DNA of 64,000 nucleotides from Mucilaginibacter rubeus (GTDB lineage: Bacteria; Bacteroidota; Bacteroidia; Sphingobacteriales; Sphingobacteriaceae), in the NCBI RefSeq assembly GCF_003286415.2, contig NZ_CP043450.1:1240001-1304000 (forward strand), read 5' to 3'. Below, piece after piece: positions 1 to 7,783 of this stretch. Numbering within the stretch: position 1 is the first letter of the stretch; every line of letters begins with the position of its first letter. The notes beneath the pieces were generated by a model, which saw only the letters and a program-made list of their open reading frames with translations, had not been told where the DNA came from and ran no database searches. Position numbers and translations under genes: made by a program.

Positions 1-416
1 GATTTCATCAGGTATTTGGGCGATTCGGAATAACCCTGCCTGTAGTAAAACCGGTGTGCATCCACCCGGCGCGAGTGGCAATGAACCTCTATCCGGTCGC
101 AATAGCCTTTTTTGCCAAGTTCGGTAATATAATCTTCGAGGGCTTTACCTATGCCTTTGCCGCGGGTATTCTCATCAACAGAAAAACAACTGATGCGGAT
201 AAAATCGCCTTTAACAACCAGTTGGGTTAAAAAGTCGATAGCTATAAATCCTGCAACCTCACCTTCGTCGTCATAAACCAAAACCTGCGATGAAGCCTGG
301 CTTAGCATCTTTTCAAGGTTCTCCGGCAAAAAATCCTGAGTACCAGGATATCCCAACTGGGTTAACAGGTTTGATATTGCAGAATGATCGGCAAGCGTAG
401 CGCTTCTGATAGCCAT
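1..416 (-). CDS. GNAT family N-acetyltransferase, C-terminus beyond window
   Basis: This is the first 138 residues of a GNAT acetyltransferase, which would transfer an acetyl group from acetyl-CoA to an amine. It starts at the ATG read on the minus strand at 416 (MAIRSATLADHSAI). The core is clear: a beta-strand segment VLVYDDEGEVAGFIAI is followed by the acetyl-CoA pyrophosphate-binding loop ENTRGKGIGKALEDY, near residues 85-98, and by RRVDAHRFYYRQGYSES, the usual 'A-x-x-F-Y-x-x-x-G-F' ending. The reading frame runs off the left edge without a stop. The substrate cannot be told from sequence. The gene lies in the same direction as moaD, about 130 bp downstream of it. Confidence 0.85.
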   Translation of the reverse strand, partial: MAIRSATLADHSAISNLLTQLGYPGTQDFLPENLEKMLSQASSQVLVYDDEGEVAGFIAIDFLTQLVVKGDFIRISCFSVDENTRGKGIGKALEDYITELGKKGYCDRIEVHCHSRRVDAHRFYYRQGYSESPKYLMK

Positions 417-484
417 TGTTTTATTTAGGTTGAATGAATTTGTAATAAAATATCGTTTTAGAGGTACCGTAAACCGCCGGAAAA

Positions 485-545
485 AACTGCAAACTATAAG
501 GACTGCCGCTGCCACTAATAACTGCTGCCAACTGCCAACTGACTA
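485..545 (-). repeat. Degenerate 7-bp tandem array at the moaD 3' end
   Basis: Variants of AACTGCC (minus strand GGCAGTT) recur with a spacing of about seven bases and run up to the moaD stop codon. It is one of several such arrays in the window that sit against a stop codon. The word differs from locus to locus. Confidence 0.6.
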
Positions 546-785
546 CCCCCCGCTTACCGGTGGAATGATGGCTATTTCATCGCGTTCATGAATGGTATCG
601 CCAGGTAAGGCATATTCGTTATTAACAGCCAGCATATATGATGATAGCTGCTTTAAACGCGGATATTGCTGTTCGAGCAGGTATTTCAGATTGGAGATGG
701 TAGCATCGTTGGTCATTTCCAGGCTAATTTCACCGCTTCCAAATATTTCCCTGGTCACTCCAAAAGCCAGTATATTGATCTTCAT
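543..785 (-). CDS. moaD: MoaD/ThiS-family sulfur carrier, probable molybdopterin synthase small subunit
   Basis: The 80-residue protein has the length of MoaD and ends in PPVSGG. The terminal Gly-Gly is the residue pair adenylated by MoeB and then thiocarboxylated to donate sulfur to molybdopterin. The N-terminus MKINILAFGVTREIFGS and the segment NNEYALPGDTIHERDEIAIIPP follow the beta-grasp pattern of MoaD. ThiS is shorter (about 66 residues), so MoaD is preferred. It is transcribed away from fdhD and a molybdopterin oxidoreductase, which fits a molybdenum cofactor role. No moaE is visible in the window, so it must lie outside if the pair is complete. Confidence 0.85.
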   Translation of the reverse strand: MKINILAFGVTREIFGSGEISLEMTNDATISNLKYLLEQQYPRLKQLSSYMLAVNNEYALPGDTIHERDEIAIIPPVSGG

Positions 786-882
786 ATCTCAAAATTATTC
801 AATTTAGCTTATAAAACGAGTACTGGGTTTAAATTTAACATTTGCAGGTTTAAGCATCCTTTACTTAAGAGCAAAAGCAGGG

Positions 883-1036
883 AATTGTGCGATTCCCCTC
901 TTGAGAGGGGTGGAGGGGTGTGTTTCTGCTTTGATAAGCCAGTGGCACAAACACACCCCTGCTACAGCTCATACCTTTCGCGTCCCTCTCGAGAGGGGAA
1001 TTTAAAAACTCAATATGCTCAAGCGCGGACGCTTGA
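883..1036. repeat. Composite palindromic repeat in the moaD-fdhD intergenic region
   Basis: The 305-bp gap between moaD and fdhD holds a long imperfect hairpin. ATTCCCCTCTTGAGAGGG at 892-909 pairs with a near-exact inverted copy at 983-1000, and inside it AGGGGTGTGTT pairs with AACACACCCCT. A second palindrome, TCAAGCG-CGGA-CGCTTGA, follows at 1019-1036. Both parts have relatives at 56871-56944, so this is a dispersed repeat. Open frames across it have no protein character. Confidence 0.75.
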
Positions 1037-1090
1037 ACTTGCTACGTGAATTGCATAAACAAAGCCACCCTTTAAGTTGTATATTTGAGT

Positions 1091-1975
1091 ATGTCTACGC
1101 CATCAATTATACATATCCCCGTTGTAAAAGTTAACGCCAACCAAAGTGCAAGGGAAGAGGATAGTATAGCGATTGAAGAACCATTGGAAATTAAGCTGGA
1201 ATATGGGCCTGCCGACCGTAAGGAGGTGCGCAATATTTCCGTAACCATGCGTACGCCTGGCCACGATGCCGAATTGGCTACCGGTTTTCTTTTCACCGAA
1301 GGCATCATTAAAAACGCCGACGAGGTAAAATCTGCCAAACATAGCTTTATAGCCTGTGCCGAAAATAAGGAGAACACTATTCTGGTAACACTTGAGCACA
1401 ACGCTGTGCCCAATCTCCAAAATACGGAGCGTAATTTTTATACTACAAGCAGCTGCGGCGTATGCGGTAAGGGTTCTATCAGTGCCATTCGTACAGTGAG
1501 CAGTTATGCCGCCGGGCCAGATGATGGTAACATGATTCACAGTGTTATACTTAATCAGCTGCCGAAGGTTTTGCGCAGGCATCAGCGGGTTTTTGATGAT
1601 ACCGGGGGCTTACATGCATCCGCATTGTTTACCCCTGTTGGCGAACTGTTGTTGCTTCGGGAAGATGTTGGCCGGCACAATGCTTTAGATAAGCTTATAG
1701 GCGCAGCTATGATGTATAACTGGCTGCCTTTACAGCAAACCGTATTGTTGTTAAGTGGCAGGGCCAGTTTTGAACTTGTACAGAAAGCGGCCATGGCAGG
1801 CATCAGCATCATCGCTGCTGTAGGGGCCCCATCAAGCCTGGCTGTAGAGCTGGCAAACGAATTTAATATAACATTGATAGGCTTTTTGCGCGATGAGCGC
1901 TTTAATATTTATACCGGCGCGCACCGGGTAATGATTCCAGCCGATGAGGCTGTCTTTACAGCCCCATCAATATAA
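1091..1975 (+). CDS. fdhD: Formate dehydrogenase accessory sulfurtransferase FdhD
   Basis: FdhD carries sulfur from a cysteine desulfurase to the bis-MGD cofactor of formate dehydrogenases, which activates them in the cytoplasm. The 294-residue protein has the diagnostic active-site loop TTSSCGVCGKGS with cysteines at 122 and 125, close to the C121/C124 pair of the E. coli protein. It also has the GGLHASALF and REDVGRHNALDKLIG motifs. The ATG at 1091 is preferred to an in-frame TTG six bases upstream. It is followed 15 bp later by a small gene and then by the molybdopterin oxidoreductase it probably serves. Confidence 0.95.
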   Translation: MSTPSIIHIPVVKVNANQSAREEDSIAIEEPLEIKLEYGPADRKEVRNISVTMRTPGHDAELATGFLFTEGIIKNADEVKSAKHSFIACAENKENTILVTLEHNAVPNLQNTERNFYTTSSCGVCGKGSISAIRTVSSYAAGPDDGNMIHSVILNQLPKVLRRHQRVFDDTGGLHASALFTPVGELLLLREDVGRHNALDKLIGAAMMYNWLPLQQTVLLLSGRASFELVQKAAMAGISIIAAVGAPSSLAVELANEFNITLIGFLRDERFNIYTGAHRVMIPADEAVFTAPSI

Positions 1976-1990
1976 ACCGTTTAATACCAA

Positions 1991-2347
1991 ATGAAAATAA
2001 GAATAAAAGGTAATTCGCTGAGATACAGGCTTACTAAAACCGATGTAGCTAAATTGGCCGAAGAGGGTTATGTGCAGGAAACGGTTGATTTTGGCAGCCA
2101 GCAACTTGTTTATGCTTTAAGGTTGGTTGATGACGAGCACCTTTCGGCAACCTATAAAGAAAACGCCATAACGCTTTACGCGCCTAAAGTAATGGTTGCC
2201 GGTTTTGCCGATGAAAATAAAATTGGTTACGAGGGCAATCATGGCAATTTGCATTTACTGGTCGAAAAAGATTTTACCTGTTTAGATGAAGTTGCCGAAG
2301 ATCAAAGCGATAATTATCCTAATCCATTAGCAGCTAAAAAGATATGA
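1991..2347 (+). CDS. DUF7009-like small protein between fdhD and the oxidoreductase
   Basis: This 118-residue cytoplasmic protein has no signal peptide or membrane segment. It begins MKIRIKGNSLRYRLTKTDV and has an alternating beta-type pattern (QQLVYALRLVDD, NAITLYAPKVMVAGF). The resemblance to the DUF7009 family is from memory and unverified. The stop overlaps the start of the next gene in an ATGA arrangement, and only 15 bp separate it from fdhD, so the three genes are almost certainly co-transcribed and translationally coupled. A role in maturation of the oxidoreductase is inference from position only. Confidence 0.7.
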   Translation: MKIRIKGNSLRYRLTKTDVAKLAEEGYVQETVDFGSQQLVYALRLVDDEHLSATYKENAITLYAPKVMVAGFADENKIGYEGNHGNLHLLVEKDFTCLDEVAEDQSDNYPNPLAAKKI

Positions 2348-4659
2348 GCAAGGAACCAGAACAGGATCCGGCAGCTGAAAACCCCGAAGAACTGCTCGAC
2401 CTGAAAATAACAGAACCCAAAGACTGGGCGGCGGGCATTCCTGCAGTAACAGTTGCCATGGTTGATATACTCAAGGAAACAGGCTTTGTGAGGGGGATGG
2501 AAGGCCTTTTTCATATGAACAAAAAAGGCGGTTTTGATTGCTCGGGCTGCGCCTGGCCAGATCCGGATGACGACCGCTCACCAATAGCCGAATATTGTGA
2601 AAACGGTGCTAAAGCCCTCGCCGAAGAGGCTACTACCAAAAAGCTTACCGGGGAGTTTTTTGCCGAAAATTCGGTGGCTGACCTTGCCAAGCTCAATGAT
2701 TACGACATAGGTAAAAAAGGGCGGATAACCCAACCAATGTATCTTGCCAAAGATGCCACGCATTACGCCCCTGTAAGCTGGGACTTCGCCTTTAAAAAAA
2801 TAGCCGATGAGTTAAATGCTTTGGCATCGCCGGATGAGGCTGCGTTTTATACATCTGGCCGTACCAGTAACGAGGCCTCGTTTATGTACCAATTATTTGT
2901 ACGTGAGTTTGGTACCAACAACATGCCCGATTGCTCTAATATGTGCCATGAAAGCACCAGTGTTGGCCTTGCCGATGCTATTGGGATAGGCAAAGGCACC
3001 GTTACCCTCAATGATTTTTACGATACAGATGTGATCATCATCATGGGGCAAAACCCTGGTACCAATCACCCGAGGATGCTCAGCGCGCTCGAAAAAGCCA
3101 AGGATAAAGGCTCGAAGATTATAGCCGTAAATCCATTGCATGAGGCTGGTTTAATGGGCTTTAAAAATCCGCAGAAAGTAAAAGGCATTTTAGGCATCAA
3201 AACCCAGCTTGCCGATCTGTACCTGCAAGTGAGGATAAACGGCGATATGGCACTCCTTAAAGCCATAGAAAAATTGCTCTATAAAGCCGAGCTCGGAAAC
3301 CCCGGAAGTGTTTTTGATCATGAGTTTATCAAAAAGAACACTACAGGCTATGTTGCTTTTTTAGATAGTCTGAATCAGTACGAGGTTGATGACCTGGCCA
3401 AAGCTGCAGGCTTAACGGTAAAGGAAATTGAGCAGGCCGTTGAACTGATTAAAAATACAAACCGCATTATCATTTGCTGGGCCATGGGTGTTACCCAGCA
3501 TAAAAACGGTGTGGCTACGGTAAAGGAAATTGTAAACCTGGCTATGCTTAAAGGCGCTATAGGCAAGCCGGGGGCCGGTTTATGCCCGGTTCGCGGCCAC
3601 AGCAATGTGCAGGGAAACCGTACCATGATCATATGGGATAAACCGAAGCCCAAACAGTTGGATAAGCTGAAGGAAGTTTTCGGTTTTGAGCCGCCGAGGG
3701 GGCATGGGTATGATGTTGTGGAATCCATCAAGGCGATGGATGAGGGTAAACTGAAAGTGTTTTTCGCTATGGGTGGCAACTTTCTTTCGGCTACGCCGGA
3801 TACCTTGTTTACAGCGCAGGCTTTGCGTAAACTTAAACTATCAGTACATGTATCAACTAAGTTAAACCGGAGCCATTTGGTACATGGCGAGGAGGCATTG
3901 ATCCTGCCAACATTATCCCGGAGTGATAAGGATGTTGTAAATGGCGAAGACCAGTTTATCAGCTGTGAAAACTCCATGGGCGTTATTCAGATGTCAAAAG
4001 GGATGCTGACGCCGGTATCTGAGCATCTGATGAACGAGAACCAGATTGTGTGCAATATGGCCAAAGCTACATTGGGTAGCCGCTCGGTTGTAGATTGGGA
4101 TAAATACGCTAAAAGCTACGATGCTGTACGCGATGTGATAGCCAAAGTGATCCCCGGTTTTGAGGATTATAATCAAAAGGTGCGCTTGCCTGGTGGTTTT
4201 TACCTGCCCAATCCTGCCCGGGAGGGTAAATTTATTACCGAAAAGAATGGCAGTGTTGTACCTTTTAATATTGCTCCGCTACCAAAACACGAACTGGCAG
4301 CTGATGAGTACCACATGACCACCATTCGCAGTCATGATCAGTTCAATACTACCATATATGGCCTTAATGATCGCTATCGCGGCATTCATAACGAGCGCCG
4401 GGTGATTCTGATGAACGAAAACGACATGAAGAAAGCCGGTTTTAGTCCGCAAGAAAAGGTTGACCTGTTCAATTATGATGATGGTGTAGAACGGGCCGCA
4501 AGACTGTTTGTAGTAGTGCCCTACAATATACCTGAGGGCAACACAGCTACCTACTATCCCGAAGCTAATGTACTGGTGCCAATTAACAGCGTGGCGGCGC
4601 AAAGTAATACGCCCACATCAAAACTGGTCACCATCAAAATTAGAAAACACCTGGCTTGA
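2344..4659 (+). CDS. FdhA/YdeP-type molybdopterin oxidoreductase alpha subunit
   Basis: The 771-residue protein belongs to the molybdopterin oxidoreductase superfamily, in the branch called oxidoreductase alpha subunit that includes E. coli YdeP. The N-terminus holds FDCSGCAWPDP (Cys66, Cys69) and EYCENG (Cys85) in place of the classical CxxCxxxC...C iron-sulfur motif. The Mo ligand is probably Cys201 in CSNMCHESTSVGL, where formate dehydrogenase H has selenocysteine before the same His. MGQNPGTNHPRM and CPVRGHSNVQGNRTM are cofactor-binding loops, and the C-terminal 110 residues form a MolyDop-binding domain. There is no Tat signal, so it is probably cytoplasmic. The substrate is not proven to be formate. 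Confidence 0.88.
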   Translation: MSKEPEQDPAAENPEELLDLKITEPKDWAAGIPAVTVAMVDILKETGFVRGMEGLFHMNKKGGFDCSGCAWPDPDDDRSPIAEYCENGAKALAEEATTKKLTGEFFAENSVADLAKLNDYDIGKKGRITQPMYLAKDATHYAPVSWDFAFKKIADELNALASPDEAAFYTSGRTSNEASFMYQLFVREFGTNNMPDCSNMCHESTSVGLADAIGIGKGTVTLNDFYDTDVIIIMGQNPGTNHPRMLSALEKAKDKGSKIIAVNPLHEAGLMGFKNPQKVKGILGIKTQLADLYLQVRINGDMALLKAIEKLLYKAELGNPGSVFDHEFIKKNTTGYVAFLDSLNQYEVDDLAKAAGLTVKEIEQAVELIKNTNRIIICWAMGVTQHKNGVATVKEIVNLAMLKGAIGKPGAGLCPVRGHSNVQGNRTMIIWDKPKPKQLDKLKEVFGFEPPRGHGYDVVESIKAMDEGKLKVFFAMGGNFLSATPDTLFTAQALRKLKLSVHVSTKLNRSHLVHGEEALILPTLSRSDKDVVNGEDQFISCENSMGVIQMSKGMLTPVSEHLMNENQIVCNMAKATLGSRSVVDWDKYAKSYDAVRDVIAKVIPGFEDYNQKVRLPGGFYLPNPAREGKFITEKNGSVVPFNIAPLPKHELAADEYHMTTIRSHDQFNTTIYGLNDRYRGIHNERRVILMNENDMKKAGFSPQEKVDLFNYDDGVERAARLFVVVPYNIPEGNTATYYPEANVLVPINSVAAQSNTPTSKLVTIKIRKHLA

Positions 4660-4713
4660 TAACCATTCTAAATACTGCAAAGCTTAAAACAAAAATGTTT
4701 AAATCATGCTTAT

Positions 4714-4730
4714 CTCCTTTAAAAAAGGAG
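4714..4730 (+). promoter_or_regulatory. Hairpin that pairs with the ribosome binding site of the ferritin-like gene
   Basis: CTCCTTT at 4714-4720 and AAAGGAG at 4724-4730 are exact complements with a three-base loop. The right arm is a strong Shine-Dalgarno sequence four bases before the ATG at 4735, which is unusual for this genome. In mRNA the hairpin would hide the site, so translation could depend on opening it. The fold is seen in sequence; the regulation is inference. Confidence 0.45.
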
Positions 4731-4734
4731 TAAT

Positions 4735-5052
4735 ATGTCATTTGATCAATATCACGAACCTGCAAATGAGCTATCGGACGAAACCCGCACATTTGCCCGT
4801 ATGATAGTTTCGTTAACCGAAGAAGCTGAGGCTATAAACTGGTATGAGCAGCGCATTTCGGTTGAAAAAGATAAACAGGCAAAAGCCATTATGCAAAACG
4901 CCCAGCAGGAAGAGTTTAAGCATTTTGGTATGGACCTTGAGTTTTTGCTACGTAAAAAACCGGTATGGCGTACCACTTTGCAGGCCATACTCTTCAAAAA
5001 GGGCGATATTGTGGAATTGGGAACCAAAGGCGAGGAAGCGGCAGAAGAATAG
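4735..5052 (+). CDS. Encapsulated-ferritin-like (EncFtn family) protein
   Basis: The 105-residue protein matches the short EncFtn ferritins that form annular decamers and normally act as iron-oxidising cargo of encapsulin shells. HEPANELSDETRTFARMIVS, then EEAEAINWYEQRI and QEEFKHFGMDLEFLLRK, follow the family pattern. Glu30, Glu60 and His63 have the spacing of the ferroxidase ligands of the Rhodospirillum rubrum protein, and Trp36-Tyr37 are conserved. The tail ends in GTKGEEAAEE, with no recognisable encapsulin targeting peptide. No shell gene lies within the window. It follows the oxidoreductase by 75 bp in the same direction and may share its transcript. Confidence 0.82.
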   Translation: MSFDQYHEPANELSDETRTFARMIVSLTEEAEAINWYEQRISVEKDKQAKAIMQNAQQEEFKHFGMDLEFLLRKKPVWRTTLQAILFKKGDIVELGTKGEEAAEE

Positions 5053-5157
5053 TCATTTTTACAATTTTAACACCATTGTTTTATCAACGTTACATTAAGT
5101 TTGGGCTATTGTATTATCTTTAGCGCTTAATTTAATACGGCCCTACTATAGAAGAAT

Positions 5158-5763
5158 ATGATCTGGTACGAAGAGGATGTGAAGCAGCTGGAAATCAGGC
5201 GAACAAAGCTTGATTACGTGCCGCGGGTAATATTTTACGGAAGCTCATCCATTCGTTTATGGAATACGCTTGATAATGATTTTGATGATATGCAGCCTGT
5301 TAACCTCGGTTTTGGAGGTTCAACACTGGCGGCGTGCGTATGGTTTTTTGAGCGGATAATGCATTCTTACAATCCCGAAGCCATTGTGGTGTATGCGGGC
5401 GATAATGATCTTGGCGATGGCCGCAATCCCGAAGAGGTTTTTATATTTTTTAAGCAGCTAACCGTTGAGGTTGAGCGGCTTTTTGGAAATATCCCCTGCT
5501 ATTACATATCACTTAAGCCAAGCCTTGCGCGCTGGCCTATTGTTGAAAAGTACAGGTACACTAACAGCTTAATTGAAAACGAAATAATTCACCGCCATAA
5601 AAACTGGCAGTTCATCAACATATTTAATCAGATGATAGATGCTTCCGGTAAACCAATACGCGAATATTATGATAAAGATGGTTTGCATTTAAGCACCGCC
5701 GGTTACACTTTGTGGAAAAATGCAGTTTTGCAGCGAATGCCACAAAGCATCAAATTAGCTTAA
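5158..5763 (+). CDS. SGNH/GDSL-family hydrolase
   Basis: This 201-residue protein has the blocks of the SGNH hydrolase fold, which covers lipases, carbohydrate esterases and thioesterases. Block I is VIFYGSSSIRLW with the likely nucleophile Ser30. Block II is NLGFGGSTL (oxyanion glycine). Block III is YAGDNDLG (the Gly-x-Asn-Asp turn). Block V is DGLHLS, giving Asp174 and His177 of the triad. There is no signal peptide, so it is probably cytoplasmic. The sequence resembles the GDSL proteins found beside carbohydrate or lipid genes in Bacteroidota, but the substrate is unknown. The next gene, an esterase, starts 42 bp downstream in the same direction. Confidence 0.85.
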   Translation: MIWYEEDVKQLEIRRTKLDYVPRVIFYGSSSIRLWNTLDNDFDDMQPVNLGFGGSTLAACVWFFERIMHSYNPEAIVVYAGDNDLGDGRNPEEVFIFFKQLTVEVERLFGNIPCYYISLKPSLARWPIVEKYRYTNSLIENEIIHRHKNWQFINIFNQMIDASGKPIREYYDKDGLHLSTAGYTLWKNAVLQRMPQSIKLA

Positions 5764-5805
5764 TATAGGGTTTACACGCATTTGCCATCTTTCAGCGGTT
5801 TAAAG

Positions 5806-6534
5806 ATGAAAAGAGAGTACCACAAGTGGTTCAGTCCGTCGCTTCAGCGTAATATGGAATTGCTGGTTTTTGGCCATGCCGGTGCCTCTGTTTTATTTTT
5901 CCCCACACGTACCGCCCGGTTTTATGATTATGAAGACTGGCGGGTAATCGAAGCCCTACGCAGCAAAATTGAAGCAGGCCACCTGCAAATTTACTGCGTT
6001 GACAGCATCGACCGCGAAAGTTTTTACAACGAGTACAGCCACCCTTACCATCGTATGGAACGTCACCTGCATTATGAACAATACATTTTGCAGGAAGTGG
6101 TGCCTCTGATGAAAACACTTAATGCTGATGGGCCAATCATTTCGGCAGGTTGCAGCATGGGCGCTTACCATGCTGTTAATATCGGGTTTAAACACCCCTC
6201 GGTATTTGTTAAAGTTGTGGGCATGAGTGGCCGCTATGATATTACCCAGGCCATGGGTAACTTCCGCGACCTGCTGGATGGCTACCGTGATGAGAATGTG
6301 TATTTCAACATGCCTAACCAGTTTTTAAATAACTTGCACAGTCCCGAAATTATTGACCAGATCAAGCGCCTTCAAATTATCCTGGCCGTAGGCGAGGAAG
6401 ACGCGTTTTTGGAAGATAATAAATACCTGAGCACTGTTTTAGCAAGCAAAGGCATTCAAAATAGCCTGTATATCTGGCATGAAGAAGCTCACCGCGCGCG
6501 TTACTGGCGCAAAATGGTGCAGCTATATTTCTAA
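5806..6534 (+). CDS. Alpha/beta-hydrolase esterase of the putative esterase (EstD-like) family
   Basis: The 242-residue protein has an alpha/beta-hydrolase core. The nucleophile elbow is SAGCSMGAYHA, with Ser117, and the fold opens with MELLVFGHAGASVLFFPT. A late acidic residue (AVGEEDAF) and His in WHEEAHRARYW complete a probable triad. The ATG at 5806 is preferred over an in-frame TTG at 5782, because homologues of this family start at the KREYHKWFSPSL segment. No signal peptide is present. It probably forms an operon with the SGNH hydrolase upstream. Confidence 0.82.
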   Translation: MKREYHKWFSPSLQRNMELLVFGHAGASVLFFPTRTARFYDYEDWRVIEALRSKIEAGHLQIYCVDSIDRESFYNEYSHPYHRMERHLHYEQYILQEVVPLMKTLNADGPIISAGCSMGAYHAVNIGFKHPSVFVKVVGMSGRYDITQAMGNFRDLLDGYRDENVYFNMPNQFLNNLHSPEIIDQIKRLQIILAVGEEDAFLEDNKYLSTVLASKGIQNSLYIWHEEAHRARYWRKMVQLYF

Positions 6535-6583
6535 AAGCAAAACATTTTCCTGTTTGTTATATCAGCTGTAAATCTTAATTATT

Positions 6584-7105
6584 ATGGGCACTATCGAGTT
6601 GATACAGGGCGATATCACAAAAATTAAAGCTGATGCCATCGTAAACGCCGCGAACAGCTCGCTAATGGGCGGAGGTGGCGTTGATGGTGCCATACACCGT
6701 GCCGGTGGACCGGAAATCTTGGAAGATTGCCGTAAAATAGTAGCCCGGCAAGGTGGCTGCAAAACCGGGCAGGCTGTAATTACCACAGGAGGCAACTTGC
6801 CCGCCAAATATGTAATTCATACGGTTGGCCCCGTTTACAACAGTGGTAAAAAAGGAGAGGACGAGCTGCTGCATGCCGCTTATTTAAATAGTTTGAAGCT
6901 TGCTGCCGAAAATGATATACATACTATAGCTTTCCCAAACATCAGCACTGGTATTTATCACTTCCCTAAAGATAAAGCAGCTGCTATCGCTGTTAAAACA
7001 GTTCAGGATTTCTTGGCTGATAACAATGTGGTGCAGAAAGTGATATTTGTTTGCTTTGATGATGAAAACTATAATTTATATCAAAATCTACTCGCTCAAA
7101 ATTGA
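6584..7105 (+). CDS. Macrodomain protein, O-acetyl-ADP-ribose deacetylase type
   Basis: The 173-residue protein is a single macrodomain of the YmdB/MacroD type, which hydrolyses O-acetyl-ADP-ribose and removes mono-ADP-ribose from proteins. The signature [20 protein letters not shown] contains the catalytic-loop Asn-Ala-Ala-Asn and the glycine-rich stretch, followed by IHRAGG. The second phosphate loop is [12 protein letters not shown]. The length equals that of the stand-alone family. It is not clearly part of an operon: 49 bp separate it from the esterase and 42 bp from the next gene. Confidence 0.93.
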   Translation: MGTIELIQGDITKIKADAIVNAANSSLMGGGGVDGAIHRAGGPEILEDCRKIVARQGGCKTGQAVITTGGNLPAKYVIHTVGPVYNSGKKGEDELLHAAYLNSLKLAAENDIHTIAFPNISTGIYHFPKDKAAAIAVKTVQDFLADNNVVQKVIFVCFDDENYNLYQNLLAQN

Positions 7106-7147
7106 TGCGGACTTGTCAACTCCAAGCTAAGTGCATAAATTGCAGCT

Positions 7148-7717
7148 ATGCACCCGGCTTTAAAACAACATATTGGAGATAAGCTAACACTCTCGCCGGA
7201 GCATGAGCTACTGGTAACCAACTGTTTTAAAACCCGACTAACCAAACGCAACGAAATCCTGGTTGAAAAAGGAAGTATCGCAAGGCATTTGTATTTTGTA
7301 GTGAAAGGCTGCCTCCGTGTGTTTTTAACCGATGATGATGGTAATGAATCAACCCGCTTCCTGATATTTGAAGGACGCATGGGAACCGCCTTCCCCAGTT
7401 TTATACTGAAAGAACCATCTGTAGCATCTATCCAAAGTCCCGAACCATCCGAGTTATTGGTATTGAGTTATGCTGATCGTGATCTCTTGCTGAAGGAAAT
7501 CCCAGGGTTTGAAACTATGTACCGTTTAGGGCTTGAATTGGATTATATCGCATCCATACAGCGGATAGAAAGCCTGATCACCATGGATTCAAAAGCCCGC
7601 TATAATATCCTGATGCAGACCCAGCCCGAGATTATCAAGCGACTCCCCAATAAAATAGTTGCCGACTATCTTGGCATTTCGCAGGAAACCCTCAGTCGCC
7701 TCAAATCAAAAAAATGA
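7148..7717 (+). CDS. Crp/Fnr-family transcriptional regulator
   Basis: The 189-residue protein has an N-terminal cyclic-nucleotide-binding-like beta-barrel (EILVEKGSIARHLYFVVKGC, then ESTRFLIFEGRMGTAFPSF) and a short C-terminal helix-turn-helix (KIVADYLGISQETLSRLKSK). This compact form is common in Bacteroidota, where it usually responds to signals other than cAMP. No iron-sulfur Cys set as in Fnr is present. It precedes an alpha/beta hydrolase gene by 66 bp and could control it. Confidence 0.88.
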   Translation: MHPALKQHIGDKLTLSPEHELLVTNCFKTRLTKRNEILVEKGSIARHLYFVVKGCLRVFLTDDDGNESTRFLIFEGRMGTAFPSFILKEPSVASIQSPEPSELLVLSYADRDLLLKEIPGFETMYRLGLELDYIASIQRIESLITMDSKARYNILMQTQPEIIKRLPNKIVADYLGISQETLSRLKSKK

Positions 7718-7783
7718 TTTATTGACTATTGTCAATCTTTTTGAAGTCGTAAATGCCTTGTTTTGTGGTGTAAACACTAAACA

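Noticed and set aside
666..1049. Plus-strand open frame of 127 codons through the moaD-fdhD region
   Set aside because: It overlaps moaD on the other strand and then runs through the palindromic repeat; no protein family is visible.
1080..1087. TATATTTG as the fdhD promoter -7 box
   Set aside because: It would place the transcript start at or after the ATG, and no -33 box is found at the correct spacing.
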